A DNA stretch of 64,000 nucleotides from positions 124,001 through 188,000 of the forward strand of contig NZ_CAJNBL010000005.1 in NCBI RefSeq assembly GCF_905221025.1. The letters run 5' to 3'. Positions 9,178 through 18,529 of the stretch are shown in pieces (the first letter of the stretch is position 1; each line of letters starts with the position of its first letter). The translations under genes and the position numbers were made by a program. The notes beneath the pieces were generated by a model, which worked only from the letters and a program-made list of their open reading frames with translations, did no database searches and was not told the DNA's origin. Origin of the DNA: Candidatus Nitrotoga fabula. GTDB taxonomy: Bacteria > Pseudomonadota > Gammaproteobacteria > Burkholderiales > Gallionellaceae.

Positions 9178-9642
9178 CTAACTGCGTACCAGGTGATCCA
9201 GAATAAACTTCCACTCGACAGGATCAACCGGCGTGATGGATAAGCGGTTGCCACGCTGCAAAATCCGCATTCCCGCTAATTGTGGATGGCGGCGAAGTTC
9301 CGCCAGTGAAATGAGCTCAATCTTCTGTACCAGTTGAACATCCACATGGAACCAGCGCGGATTTTCCTGTGTGGCTTTGGGATCAAAATATTTACTTTTG
9401 CTGTCGAACTGGGTCGCGTCAGGATAGGCAGTGCTGCAAACACGTGCGATACCTGCGATACCCGGCACGGCACAACTGGAATGATAGAAAAATACACTGT
9501 CGTTGATCTGCATCTGGTCGCGCATGAAATTGCGCGCCTGATAGTTACGGACACCATACCATGCCACTGCCTGGTTGGGCAGGCTGGCGAGATCATCTAT
9601 GCTGATGTCGCCTGGTTCCGATTTCATGAGCCAGTATCTCAA
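9178..9642 (-). CDS. EVE domain protein
   Basis: A 154-residue EVE (PUA-like) domain protein. YWLMKSEPGDISIDDL at the N-terminus, WYGVRNYQARNFMRDQM, and the FFYHSSCAVPGIAGI strand are all diagnostic. EVE domains bind modified bases in nucleic acids; the role of this stand-alone form is not known. It is followed directly by the TauE/SafE gene. Confidence 0.92.
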   Translation of the reverse strand: MRYWLMKSEPGDISIDDLASLPNQAVAWYGVRNYQARNFMRDQMQINDSVFFYHSSCAVPGIAGIARVCSTAYPDATQFDSKSKYFDPKATQENPRWFHVDVQLVQKIELISLAELRRHPQLAGMRILQRGNRLSITPVDPVEWKFILDHLVRS

Positions 9643-9972
9643 GTTTTACTCCAGATTTAATGCCGAATGGGTATTGTTTTATAAAAAATCAGGATGGGGT
9701 CTATGTTTGAATGTTCCTGATTTAAATCGTCCTCTAATTCCATAGTCATATCTGGTATAACCAAAAATCGGGACGTCATGTACAGTAATTAGGAATATAT
9801 TTGTGGATTGCATCAAAGTTGGAGTGCAATTAGAACACTCAATACAGTTCCATAGCAGTACCCAGAAATTTAATGGGTTGATTCATGGTGTTAAGAAATA
9901 ATTCTCTATGGGTGTTTCCGGGTCGCGGATTGATTTAACATCGTAACATACAATACTATTTTGATATTTGCC

Positions 9973-10263
9973 ATGGATCATGATCAAACTAAAATTCCAG
10001 CACGTAGAATGATTGTAACGATTGGCTCTCTATATATGTTCTAGCGGCAGTTTATCTTAGTCCAGATCTTTTTTCTAAAAAACCTCTCCCAATTTATGTT
10101 CGTTTTCTTGCCGTACTTGTTGGTACTGCCTATTATTGGACTATTCATAGTAGCTATAGCACGATCACCTAAGAGCCCGCTATCTTTTTCTATCAGGCTT
10201 TTAAAATTCCGAGGGACTGGCAAATTATATGGGGCCGGATTATGGCGTTCACAGTCCGCTTAG
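9973..10263 (+). pseudogene. Decayed small membrane-protein gene (tentative)
   Basis: Between the EVE gene and 6S RNA the plus strand holds protein-like sequence in three frames. An ATG-led piece (9973-10044, ends YMF-stop) is followed one frame over by AAVYLSPDLFSKKPLPIYVR and FLAVLVGTAYYWTIH (10044-10172). A third piece (about 10174-10263) contains KFRGTGKLYGAGLW. Restoring one base near 10041 would join the first two pieces into one helix-containing protein. No family is recognised. This could be chance, so confidence is low. Confidence 0.3.
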
Positions 10264-10315
10264 GCTGGTATATTGATGGTAGCCTTGCTGGAGAAATGGT
10301 CTGTGTCGGTGACGT

Positions 10316-10345
10316 TTGAAAAACCATGCGGCGGCTGCCGCATGG
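10316..10345 (-). terminator. Intrinsic terminator of 6S RNA
   Basis: A nine-base perfect stem CCATGCGGC/GCCGCATGG with a four-base loop (10324-10345) is followed, reading on the minus strand, by TTTTTC. It sits just after the 3' end of the 6S RNA. Confidence 0.8.
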
Positions 10346-10525
10346 TCTGAAAGGCCCCCCGCCTGTGCCGTTGACTCAATATCTTGAACCTAGGTTCAAG
10401 AGGGCCGGTTCCCGGTTACATCAGGTACATCCGCAGGGGATGCGCACAACAGTAACGTTAAGGGGCGCGACCTAAGCTGTGCTTATTGGTTCAAAGAATG
10501 ATGAGCCTGACGAACACCGCAGGGG
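10346..10525 (-). ncRNA. ssrS: 6S RNA
   Basis: Directly downstream of zapA, the usual place for ssrS in beta- and gammaproteobacteria. Reading the minus strand, the 5' arm has CCCCTGCGGTGTTCGTCAGG and the 3' side has CTTGAACCTAGGTTCAAG followed by an ACGGCACAGGCGGGGGGCC arm. This matches the 6S pattern of closing stem, large central bubble and a TTGAACC hairpin. 6S RNA binds the sigma70 holoenzyme in stationary phase. The ends are approximate, and the intrinsic terminator follows. Confidence 0.85.
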
Positions 10526-10529
10526 AAAC

Positions 10530-10844
10530 TCAAAACAGCTTGTCCTGATCCATCAGTGAACTGTCGATGATCTTTTCCATGGAAAGGATTCTACGCTGAT
10601 ATTCATTTCTGTCAAAACCTTCGCCCGGAGGCACGGTGAGCAGTTCGTGAGCAATATTCAAGGCAGCCATGATTGCAATGCGCTCGGTTGTCACGACCTT
10701 TCCGATTTCGCGGATTTCGTGCATTTTTCTGTTAAGGTATGCAACTGCATCCAGTAGTACCGGACGTTCTTCTTCCGGGCAGGTGATCCGGAATTCCCGG
10801 TCAAAGATGGTGACATCAAGCGTTCCTGTACTCTCGCTTTTCAT
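10530..10844 (-). CDS. zapA: Cell division protein ZapA
   Basis: A 104-residue ZapA that cross-links FtsZ protofilaments at the division ring. The N-terminal globular part has TLDVTIFDREFRITCPEEER, the LLDAVAYLNRKMHEIR motif follows, and then the coiled-coil tail. It is preceded two bases upstream by the ZapB-like gene and followed by 6S RNA, the standard arrangement. Confidence 0.92.
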   Translation of the reverse strand: MKSESTGTLDVTIFDREFRITCPEEERPVLLDAVAYLNRKMHEIREIGKVVTTERIAIMAALNIAHELLTVPPGEGFDRNEYQRRILSMEKIIDSSLMDQDKLF

Positions 10845-10846
10845 GT

Positions 10847-11047
10847 TTATTTTGGTTCTTCAGGTAATTTTTCCAGCAGTTGCTCCAAACGTAATTTGAC
10901 ACGGTCAATTTTTTCGCTGCACTGTTGACCTTGATCAAGTGCTTGAGCTAATTCCTGGCGGAGGTGATGATTTTCTTCGCGCAGACGCGTATTCAATTGA
11001 ACCAATTGCGTGATCTTGTTTTCCAGCCTGTCCAATTCTGCTTGCAT
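10847..11047 (-). CDS. ZapB-like coiled-coil protein (TIGR02449 type)
   Basis: A 66-residue protein that is almost entirely coiled coil: LDRLENKITQLVQLNTRLRE followed by ENHHLRQELAQAL and a charged second half. Small coiled-coil genes of this type regularly precede zapA in betaproteobacteria and are thought to act in division. The ATG at 11047 opens the zapA-ssrS run. Confidence 0.85.
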   Translation of the reverse strand: MQAELDRLENKITQLVQLNTRLREENHHLRQELAQALDQGQQCSEKIDRVKLRLEQLLEKLPEEPK

Positions 11048-11358
11048 GGGGGAACTATAGTTTTAAAAAATCGACCCGTCAAATGACTCTGTCTTGTCTT
11101 CCCAATTCTAAACCATATTTTCGGAGGCTTTGAAAAAGTTTTCCGGTTTTATGGGTAATTGCGTCGGTTTGTAGTAATCAAAAAATTTTAATTGCAGGGA
11201 TTACGGAAATAATGAAGCCGGCTATGGCTCGATATCTCAATTTCATATGTTTGATGTGCTTGCCCGGAACAATCGGTATTTACAGGGAAAAGCAGGAATC
11301 ATTCAGGTGGACAGGCAGGCAAGCCAACGTGTCGTCCCGTGATCTAAAACATGGCCGG
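11048..11358. other. Intergenic region upstream of the zapA run
   Basis: About 310 AT-rich bases between the ZapB-like gene and the ubiX stop. It must hold the promoter for the ZapB-like/zapA genes. No RNA gene, repeat or convincing small coding sequence was seen. Confidence 0.4.
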
Positions 11359-11964
11359 TTATTTTCCCCCCCATCTGGCAACCAGCGTGTGCGCCACACC
11401 TAGGTGATCCAGTATCTTTGCCACCACAAAGTCAACGATGTCCTGTATGCTTTCCGGATGATGATAAAAGCCAGGATTGGGCGGCAGTATGACGGCGCCA
11501 GCATGGCTCAGCTTCAGCATGTTTTCCAGATGAATGGCAGAAAATGGAGTTTCCCGGGGTACAAGGATTAAAGGGCGTTTTTCCTTGAGCATGACGTCCG
11601 CCGCACGGGTGATGAGATCTTCGCTTGTTCCCGCTGCCACTGCCGCCAGCGTACCCATTGTGCAAGGACAAATCACCATTGCGTCCCCCGGATTGGAGCC
11701 GGAGGCCATGGGTGCAAACCAGTCGTTGCGCCAGAAAACACGCAGCTCTCCATGGGCAGTGCCCAGTTTTTCCAACAGGATTTTTTCCGCATCTTGTGTG
11801 TGATTGGGCAAAACGAGATCCAATTCCTGCCGGACGACGATTTGTGCCGCTTGTGAGTAAATCAGGTGTACGCGTTGGCCGTTTTGCAGCAGCGATTCAA
11901 GAAGCCGCAGGGAGTAGGCCAGGCCAGATGCACCTGTCAGGGCGAGTACAATGGTTTTTTTCAT
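11359..11964 (-). CDS. ubiX: Flavin prenyltransferase UbiX
   Basis: A 201-residue UbiX. It makes prenylated FMN, the cofactor of UbiD decarboxylase, for ubiquinone synthesis. KTIVLALTGASGLAYSLRL at the N-terminus is the flavin-binding motif. CPCTMGTLAAVAAG and the late PRETPFSAIHLENM motif are diagnostic. The ATG at 11964 is chosen over an upstream extension because it begins the conserved fold (MKKTIVL). Confidence 0.93.
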   Translation of the reverse strand: MKKTIVLALTGASGLAYSLRLLESLLQNGQRVHLIYSQAAQIVVRQELDLVLPNHTQDAEKILLEKLGTAHGELRVFWRNDWFAPMASGSNPGDAMVICPCTMGTLAAVAAGTSEDLITRAADVMLKEKRPLILVPRETPFSAIHLENMLKLSHAGAVILPPNPGFYHHPESIQDIVDFVVAKILDHLGVAHTLVARWGGK

Positions 11965-12236
11965 TTGTTTTTTATCCGGCTGGCTTTGGCAGGTTCTTTC
12001 AGGTATGCGGTGCATGTAGGTAAGACGCCGCGCCTTGTTCTTTTTGATGGCGGGTGATCTGGTGATCCATTGTAGCGAGGGGAGGCCGCCGCATGATCGG
12101 TGATTTTCGGGTAGCGTGAATCGCTACGGTGGTTGCGATATTTCTTCTCATTTGAGTATACAGCCGCTTTTTTGTCAGAGTTGTCGTGGATTGCCAGGTT
12201 TGTCTGTTGTGCCGCGTGTAACGATTGCCTGATAAA

Positions 12237-13109
12237 TCAGCCGGTGTTGTCTAGTTCGCGGTGGCGTACCAGCACTTGCTGCTGTAATTTGAAATGGCGC
12301 GCGATTTTTTCCACCAGATATACCGAACGATGTTGACCGCCTGTGCAGCCGAGGGCGACGGTAAGATAGCTACGGTTATCTGCAATGTAGGAAGGTAGCC
12401 ATTTCTCCAGGAAAGAGCGAATGTCTCCGCATAGATCCTGGACGTTTTGATTGTGCTCAAGAAACTCGATGACGGCTGCATCGAGGCCGGTCAAGGGGCG
12501 CAATAACGGGTCGTAATGCGGATTAGGCAAACAGCGCACATCAAATACCAGATCAGCGTCTAATGGGATGCCATTCTTGAAGCCAAAAGACTGGAACAGC
12601 AGGGTAATGCGCGCACGATCTACCCCCTTGAAATCTTTGATCCAGGCGCGGAGTACATTTGCGGAAAGTTCGCTTGTGTCGATGCGGTGGCCGATGGTAC
12701 CAATCTCCGCAAGGATTTCACGCTCGAGCGTTACGCATTCAGGAAGGGTAAGGCCTTCAGCGGGATCAGCCGGGGGCAATGTGTCACGTAGTGGATGACG
12801 GCGGCGTGTTTCGGAAAACCGTTTTACCAGCGTGTCCGTTTGCGCATCAAGAAACAGGAGGTGGGCATCGATTCCCTGCTGTTTGAGCTGTTCGATATAT
12901 TGCGGGAGTTGTTTGACACTGTCTCCGCTCCGCACGTCTATGCTGACAGCGATGCGTGAATTTCCCGTCTGATGCAGGCTTTCCATGAGGACGGGGAGCA
13001 AAGCTACGGGTAAATTGTCCACGCAATAGTAGCCACTGTCCTCAAGAGCCTTGAGAGCCACACTTTTTCCTGAACCGGACAGGCCACTGATCAGAAACAG
13101 TTGCTGCAT
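12237..13109 (-). CDS. rapZ: RNase adapter protein RapZ
   Basis: A 290-residue RapZ/YvcJ-type nucleotide-binding protein. The Walker A motif GLSGSGKS is at residues about 8-15. [20 protein letters not shown] and [19 protein letters not shown] are the C-terminal family signatures. In enterobacteria it directs RNase E to the GlmZ small RNA, coupling cell-wall precursor levels to GlmS. Here it is the last gene of rpoN-ptsN-hprK-rapZ, three bases after hprK. Confidence 0.95.
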   Translation of the reverse strand: MQQLFLISGLSGSGKSVALKALEDSGYYCVDNLPVALLPVLMESLHQTGNSRIAVSIDVRSGDSVKQLPQYIEQLKQQGIDAHLLFLDAQTDTLVKRFSETRRRHPLRDTLPPADPAEGLTLPECVTLEREILAEIGTIGHRIDTSELSANVLRAWIKDFKGVDRARITLLFQSFGFKNGIPLDADLVFDVRCLPNPHYDPLLRPLTGLDAAVIEFLEHNQNVQDLCGDIRSFLEKWLPSYIADNRSYLTVALGCTGGQHRSVYLVEKIARHFKLQQQVLVRHRELDNTG

Positions 13110-13112
13110 GAT

Positions 13113-14051
13113 CTACGGGTCTTGCATTTGCAGTTCGTGACGGCTGATAAATTCCTGCATGCTGTCGATTCCGCGCTGCTGCAGCACAAAGTTGCGTGCT
13201 GCCGCCTCTACAAGTACGGCCAGGTTGCGTCCTGCCATGACCGGGATGCTCACCGTACTGATTTTTACCCCAAGAATTTCCTGATGGCCTGCCGTTAATG
13301 GTAGGCGTTCCAGATGGGAAAGGTCGCCGCGGAGAGGGCGGTGCAGGTGTACAACGAGTTTCAGGCTTTTTTTGCGCCGAACTGCAGTCTCGCCAAACAT
13401 GGTGCGAATGTTCAGCACACCCAGTCCACGTACTTCAAGGAAATCGCGTAAAAGTTCCGGGCATCTTCCTTCCAGGGTTTCCGGGGAGATGCGGTATAAC
13501 TCGGTAATATCGTCCGCTACCAGACCGTTTCCGCGAGTGATCAGTTCAAGCCCCAGTTCGCTTTTGCCAACACCACTGTCGCCAGTGATCAAAACTCCCA
13601 CTCCCAGAACGTCCAGAAAAACCCCGTGGCGAGTGGTTGATTCGGCCAAGGCTTTGACAATGTAATGCCGTACCAGCCACATCAGGTGGACGCTGGGCAA
13701 AGGGGAGCGGAAAAGCGGCGTATGTGTAGTATTGGCGTAAGCAACAAGCTCTTGCGGGATATTTTCTGTTCCGGCCACTATCAGGCATAGCACCCCGCTG
13801 TTTTCAAGTTGCGTGAGTGTTTCGGTGAAGGATGCGGCGGGAAGTGACTGGAGGTGTCTGATTTCAGTTTCGCTTAAGACCTGTACCCAATTGGGGTGGA
13901 TCAGATTGAGATGGCCGATCAGGCCTTTGTTGGACGAATTGACAATACTGCTGTCTAGGATTTTGGCTGCACCGTTTGCTCCTGCCACCCAGCTTAATGC
14001 CAGCTGTTCCCGTTTGTCTTCGAATAGCTGTTGGATGTTGACTTGTGCCAT
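13113..14051 (-). CDS. hprK: HPr kinase/phosphorylase
   Basis: A 312-residue bifunctional HPr(Ser) kinase/phosphorylase. The N-terminal domain (1-130) is followed by the P-loop GDSGVGKSELGLELI and the family motif LEVRGLGVLNIRTMFGE. Present with ptsN and rapZ, it belongs to a regulatory nitrogen-PTS rather than sugar transport. No other PTS component (HPr, EI) is in the window. It overlaps the ptsN stop by one base. Confidence 0.95.
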   Translation of the reverse strand: MAQVNIQQLFEDKREQLALSWVAGANGAAKILDSSIVNSSNKGLIGHLNLIHPNWVQVLSETEIRHLQSLPAASFTETLTQLENSGVLCLIVAGTENIPQELVAYANTTHTPLFRSPLPSVHLMWLVRHYIVKALAESTTRHGVFLDVLGVGVLITGDSGVGKSELGLELITRGNGLVADDITELYRISPETLEGRCPELLRDFLEVRGLGVLNIRTMFGETAVRRKKSLKLVVHLHRPLRGDLSHLERLPLTAGHQEILGVKISTVSIPVMAGRNLAVLVEAAARNFVLQQRGIDSMQEFISRHELQMQDP

Positions 14052-14524
14052 TACGTTTGTATCGTCCAGTTGGTAAATAGCTGATGGATTTTCTCAGCGT
14101 CATTGCAATTCTGCACCTGTTCGCGGAAAGCCTTGTCACTGAACATCTGGGCAAGTTCCCCAAGTAGTTGCAGGTGTATGTCAGTTGCCCGTTCCGGTAC
14201 CAATAATACAAAAATCAGGTTCACCGGCTGGCCATCCGGTGAGTCGAACGGTATAAATGCCTTTGTTTTTACAAAAGCGCCTACGGCATCCCGAAGACTT
14301 TTGATGCGGCCATGAGGAATGGCTACGTGATGTCCCAAACCGGTCGAACCGAGCTTTTCGCGTGCAAACAGGCTGTCGAAAATTTGGCTGCGGGCGATAC
14401 TATGGGTATTTTCAAATAATATCCCTACCCTTTCGAAAACCCTTTTTTTGCTTGTGGAGTCGGGATCCAAGATTACATTTTCAACCGGAAGGATTTTACT
14501 GATCAGGTTCATAAAATTAAGCAT
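14051..14524 (-). CDS. ptsN: PTS IIA-like nitrogen regulatory protein PtsN
   Basis: A 157-residue EIIA(Ntr). The phosphorylated His lies in GLGHHVAIPHGRI; the REKLGSTG motif precedes it and FVLLVPERATDIHLQLL follows. It receives phosphate from NPr and regulates potassium and nitrogen or carbon responses. Downstream of rpoN as usual, but separated from it by 170 bases in which no hpf gene is found. Confidence 0.94.
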   Translation of the reverse strand: MLNFMNLISKILPVENVILDPDSTSKKRVFERVGILFENTHSIARSQIFDSLFAREKLGSTGLGHHVAIPHGRIKSLRDAVGAFVKTKAFIPFDSPDGQPVNLIFVLLVPERATDIHLQLLGELAQMFSDKAFREQVQNCNDAEKIHQLFTNWTIQT

Positions 14525-14694
14525 ATCAAAAAATGAAAGGAACAGCCAAAAAACCGGTCCGTTGTCATTCTCCCATACTTGCAGGGCAAGTGTCCGGTTC
14601 AGAATTTAAATTTGCCGGAAAGGCGCATGCGAAACTGGATGAGAATTTCAAATGGATATCTGCAGATACAGGGGGGCATAATCTGCATTTATCG

Positions 14695-16116
14695 TCAGAC
14701 CGATTTTCGGAGATTGGATGGGGGGATCTTCAGGAACTCCCGGTATTTTGCCACGGTTCTCCGGGCAACCGGGGTTCCCTGTTGTGTGAGAAGCTCGGCT
14801 ATGCGAGTGTCGGTTAAGGGGCATTGTGCATCTTCCTTGCTGACAAGATCCTTTATGAGTGCACGAACCGCGGTGGAAGAACAGGCATCTCCATTTGGTG
14901 TCGAGACCCGGTTACAGAAAAAATATTTGAGTTCATAAACTCCGCGTGGAGTGAACATGAATTTTTGAGTGGTTACGCGCGAGACGGTGGATTCATGGAG
15001 ATCAAGCTGTTCAGCGATTTCACGCAGCACCAGGGGGCGCATGGCAGATTCCCCATATTCGAAAAATTTGTGCTGATGATCAACAATTTTCTGTGAAACG
15101 CGCAATATGGTATCAAACCGCTGTTGTAAATTCTTAATAAACCAGCGCGCTTCCTGCAATTCGCTGGTTAGCTGTTGCAAGTTTTTTTCACTGCTGCGTT
15201 GCAGGATACCGGCATACAATTGATTGATGCGCAGGCGTGGCATAGCATTCTGATTGATACGCGCATGCCAGCTGCCTTGACGATGTTCTACAATCACGTC
15301 AGGTATTACATAGTCCGATGTTCGTGAATTGAATTCAGTGCCTGGTTTGGGCTGGAGGTGAGTGATGAGCGATTGGGCAGTACGCAATGTATCATCGTCG
15401 CAGCGGAGAATTTTTTTCAGCTTGGTAAATTCGTGGGCTCCGAGCTGGCTCAGGTGCTGGGATACGATCCGTATTGCCAGATCAAGACAAGGTGTATTTT
15501 TTGGCAGGGCTTTCAGTTGCAGCGTTAAACATTCGCTCAGATTACGTGCGGCGATGCCAGGCTGGTCCAGGTGTTGCAATTGCACCAATGCTGTTTCTAG
15601 ATCATCCAGTGTGATATTGAGTTGTGCAGGGAGCATTGCATGGATTTCTTCCAGAGATTGTTCCAGATAACCGTTTTCATCCAGGGCGTCGATTAACAGG
15701 CCGATAATTTTCTGGTCGCGTGTATTGTGCTGACTCATGCATAACTGTGAGATGAGATGCTCCCGTAGGGTTGGGGTGCCAGCTGCAATTTCAACGCAGC
15801 CCTCTGAATCATAAGCGGGCTCTCCGGCGAAAGTAAAAGAGGGTTCTTCCCTGTTTTCCTGTATCCATTGCTCATTTTCAGTTTGCTGTATTTCATCCTC
15901 AGTTCTGGAAAGGTCTACAGGAGTGTAAATGCTTTTGTCCGAGGGTTGCAGGTTAAATTCTTCTTCTGCACGTTCGAGCAATGGGTTTGTATTTAGTAAG
16001 CGTTCTACTTCCTGATTGATTTCCAGGGTGGAAAGCTGCAACAAGCGGATGGATTGCTGTAATTGCGGCGTGAGCGATAGATGCTGGGATTGTCTGAGTG
16101 ATAATGTGGATTTCAT
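14695..16116 (-). CDS. rpoN: RNA polymerase sigma-54 factor RpoN
   Basis: A 473-residue sigma-54. The N-terminal glutamine-rich activator-interacting region (LRQSQHLSLTPQLQQSIRLL) is followed by the acidic linker and the core-binding region. The HTH region (LHESTVSRVTTQKF) comes next, and the C-terminal RpoN box ARRTVAKYRE is at residues 451-460. The gene lies 38 bases after lptB on the same strand, the common beta- and gammaproteobacterial order. It directs -24/-12 promoters. Confidence 0.96.
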   Translation of the reverse strand: MKSTLSLRQSQHLSLTPQLQQSIRLLQLSTLEINQEVERLLNTNPLLERAEEEFNLQPSDKSIYTPVDLSRTEDEIQQTENEQWIQENREEPSFTFAGEPAYDSEGCVEIAAGTPTLREHLISQLCMSQHNTRDQKIIGLLIDALDENGYLEQSLEEIHAMLPAQLNITLDDLETALVQLQHLDQPGIAARNLSECLTLQLKALPKNTPCLDLAIRIVSQHLSQLGAHEFTKLKKILRCDDDTLRTAQSLITHLQPKPGTEFNSRTSDYVIPDVIVEHRQGSWHARINQNAMPRLRINQLYAGILQRSSEKNLQQLTSELQEARWFIKNLQQRFDTILRVSQKIVDHQHKFFEYGESAMRPLVLREIAEQLDLHESTVSRVTTQKFMFTPRGVYELKYFFCNRVSTPNGDACSSTAVRALIKDLVSKEDAQCPLTDTRIAELLTQQGTPVARRTVAKYREFLKIPPSNLRKSV

Positions 16117-16154
16117 TACACAATTACTGGTAAGGGCTGTGTATTGTGCGGGTT

Positions 16155-16877
16155 TTAAAGTTTGAAGTGCTCGCCCAGATATACTTTTCTGACGCTTTCA
16201 TTATAGATGATTTCATCCGGGGTGCCTTCCGCCATGACGGATCCGGAGTTGATGATATAGGCGCGGTCGCAGATCCCCAATGTTTCGCGGACATTATGGT
16301 CTGTGATGAGTACACCGATGTCTCTTTCTTTAAGGAAGTGGATGATTTTTTGAATGTCCAGAACGGCGATCGGATCCACCCCGGCGAATGGTTCGTCCAG
16401 CAGGATGAAACGGGGATTGGTGGCCAGTGCGCGTGCGATTTCGACACGTCTTCTCTCTCCTCCAGACAGGCTGATAGCCGGATTGTTCCGGATATGAGTG
16501 ATGTGCAGATCCTGCATGAGCTCATCCTGCCGTGATTGAATTTTCTCCTTGCTGTAGTCCTGCAGTTCCAGCACGGCCTGAATATTTTGTGCGACTGTCA
16601 GACGGCGAAAGATCGAAGCTTCCTGGGGAAGATACCCCAGTCCCAAGCGTGCACGGCGATGGATGGGGAAATGGGTAATATTCTGATCGTTAATGAATAT
16701 CCCGCCCCCATCGGCAGCCACCAGACCTACAATCATGTAAAAACAAGTGGTTTTGCCAGCGCCATTGGGGCCAAGCAAACCTACCACCTCGCCACTGTGT
16801 ACGGACAGAGAAACATCATGCACTACTGTGCGGGAACGGTAGCGTTTTTTTAGTGAAACCGCCCTAAGTTCACTCAT
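16155..16877 (-). CDS. lptB: LPS export ABC transporter ATP-binding protein LptB
   Basis: A 240-residue ABC ATPase powering LPS extraction by LptFG. Walker [15 protein letters not shown], the signature [16 protein letters not shown], Walker [17 protein letters not shown] and the switch His ([10 protein letters not shown]) are all intact. The start overlaps the lptA stop by four bases. Confidence 0.97.
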   Translation of the reverse strand: MSELRAVSLKKRYRSRTVVHDVSLSVHSGEVVGLLGPNGAGKTTCFYMIVGLVAADGGGIFINDQNITHFPIHRRARLGLGYLPQEASIFRRLTVAQNIQAVLELQDYSKEKIQSRQDELMQDLHITHIRNNPAISLSGGERRRVEIARALATNPRFILLDEPFAGVDPIAVLDIQKIIHFLKERDIGVLITDHNVRETLGICDRAYIINSGSVMAEGTPDEIIYNESVRKVYLGEHFKL

Positions 16878-17446
16878 TGGCGCGTATCAGGCCGGGTTAA
16901 TGTCGTTGACGGCTTGATTGGCAGTGGGGCACCAACGGGTGAGGATTTGCTTTTCGGCTGGATAACGGCACGTACTCTGCCTGAGCTGGGTGTTCCATTG
17001 ACCTGAAATATTTCCGTCGTGGAATTGTAAGTAATATGGTCGCCACGGACTTCATCTCCATCCTGTTTGATGCGTGCTTGAACGTATAGGTCTATTGTGG
17101 TGGTTTTGCTATCATATTCAACGCGCAGGGCATAGCCTTCCACATACCCATCCGCATTGTCACGCTTTTGGCGAAAATTGGCGGGCTGTCCTGTTGCGGT
17201 TCCGTGCTTGTTTCCTTCCTTGTCCTCTACTACTACAATTTTGTCAGCGTTAATGGTTGTCGTGCCCTGGGTAAGTCGAACCTTTCCTTCAAAGATACTG
17301 ATTTTTTTTGCATCGTCAATCGTGAGTTTGTCTGCTTCCAGATGCATCGGCTTGTCACGGTCGGCGCGTTCAGCATGGCTGACAGGCATGTGACAGATCA
17401 GTGCGATGCAGAGCAGGGCGGTCTGCTTAAGGATTTTTCGGCACAT
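16874..17446 (-). CDS. lptA: LPS transport periplasmic protein LptA
   Basis: A 190-residue periplasmic LptA with a Sec signal ([15 protein letters not shown], cleaved near 25). The OstA-like beta-jellyroll follows: [40 protein letters not shown] and [13 protein letters not shown]. It forms the LPS bridge from LptC to LptD. The tail after about 155 is low-complexity and Pro/Ser-rich. It overlaps lptB by four bases and lptC by 20. Confidence 0.93.
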   Translation of the reverse strand: MCRKILKQTALLCIALICHMPVSHAERADRDKPMHLEADKLTIDDAKKISIFEGKVRLTQGTTTINADKIVVVEDKEGNKHGTATGQPANFRQKRDNADGYVEGYALRVEYDSKTTTIDLYVQARIKQDGDEVRGDHITYNSTTEIFQVNGTPSSGRVRAVIQPKSKSSPVGAPLPIKPSTTLTRPDTRQ

Positions 17447-18017
17447 GTTGGCTTCTAACTTGGGCGAGCAGTTTCACTATATGCGCTTTACTATCAAATT
17501 TCATACCGATTGCCCGAACAATATTGCGTTCATCAACCAACATTACTGGCTGATCTGTTTCGGCCAAACCAAGATCAGGAATAACGTGTAAATATGAGGT
17601 GGTAAATGTCATTTCGCTTTGGTCGGTACTTGCAGCACGCACGATTTTTACATTCTCATGCAGGAAAATTTCATCCCCCTTGCCGGACATCATTCCCTTG
17701 TCTGCATAGATGTGTAACGGAGGTTTGTCCGGTTCAAAGCTGGACAGCGCGGGAGCTTCCACATGGGTGCTGTTGTCATCCGGATAATGGATCAGTTTCT
17801 TTGCGGACATTACATATTGCGGCTTTCCCTGGACATTGAGCGTGGTGGCGGTAAATTGGTTGATCATGAAATCGGGATCATGGCGCATGCTGTTATCCGG
17901 TTTGACCGGCAGGGGTTCTACTTGCTGGCTCAGCCAATATATTGCTCCCAGTAGCAATAGTAATGGTATTAAGACGAACCAGGAGCGTAAACGGTCCATG
18001 ACAATGGATGGATTCAT
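17427..18017 (-). CDS. lptC: LPS export protein LptC
   Basis: A 196-residue LptC: one N-terminal membrane anchor (FVLIPLLLLLGAIYWLSQQV) followed by the periplasmic jellyroll. NQFTATTLNVQGKPQYVMSA and later IYADKGMMSGKGDEIFLHEN match the family. It docks LptA onto LptBFG. The start overlaps the kdsC stop by four bases, and the 3' end runs into lptA. Confidence 0.92.
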   Translation of the reverse strand: MNPSIVMDRLRSWFVLIPLLLLLGAIYWLSQQVEPLPVKPDNSMRHDPDFMINQFTATTLNVQGKPQYVMSAKKLIHYPDDNSTHVEAPALSSFEPDKPPLHIYADKGMMSGKGDEIFLHENVKIVRAASTDQSEMTFTTSYLHVIPDLGLAETDQPVMLVDERNIVRAIGMKFDSKAHIVKLLAQVRSQHVPKNP

Positions 18018-18529
18018 GCGAGATAGGACGCAATTTGCGCATTCAGAGTTCCTTGTGCTGACATCAGAAAATCACATGCTTCGCGAACCGCACCGTGCCC
18101 GCCACTCCGTTCGGTGATGTAATGTGCCCGTTCCCGGACTATCTGCGGGGCCTGTGGCACGCTGATAGACAATCCGACGCGAAGCATCACCGGCAGATCC
18201 ATAACGTCATCTCCCATGAAAGCCACGGCATCAAGGGGTAACTGGAGTTTTGCAAGCATTTTTTGCAAACAGGCCAGCTTGTCGTGCACGCCCTGATATA
18301 CATTGGTGATGCCAAGGTGATGGGCACGAAGTTCTACGCAACGGGAAGTCCGGCCAGTAATGATGGCCAGATCCACGCCTGATTCCTTAAGCATTTTCAA
18401 GCCTTGGCCATCCAGCGAATTGAAGCGTTTAAATTCCTCGCCAGAATCTGTCAGATAGAGACCGCCATCCGTCATGACTCCATCAACATCAAAAGCGATC
18501 AGGCGGATGTGTTGCGCATTTTGTAACAT
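18014..18529 (-). CDS. kdsC: KDO-8-phosphate phosphatase KdsC
   Basis: A 171-residue HAD phosphatase releasing KDO from KDO-8-P. HAD motif I is FDVDGVMTDGGL, motif II is AIITGRTS, and the FMGDDVMDLPVM segment supplies the metal-binding aspartates. There is no cap domain, which is characteristic of tetrameric KdsC. It overlaps kdsD by one base and lptC by four. Confidence 0.95.
   Translation of the reverse strand: MLQNAQHIRLIAFDVDGVMTDGGLYLTDSGEEFKRFNSLDGQGLKMLKESGVDLAIITGRTSRCVELRAHHLGITNVYQGVHDKLACLQKMLAKLQLPLDAVAFMGDDVMDLPVMLRVGLSISVPQAPQIVRERAHYITERSGGHGAVREACDFLMSAQGTLNAQIASYLA

Noticed and set aside
11212-11403. Possible 63-residue protein before ubiX
   Set aside because: No ribosome site, no domain, and it runs into the ubiX coding region on the other strand.
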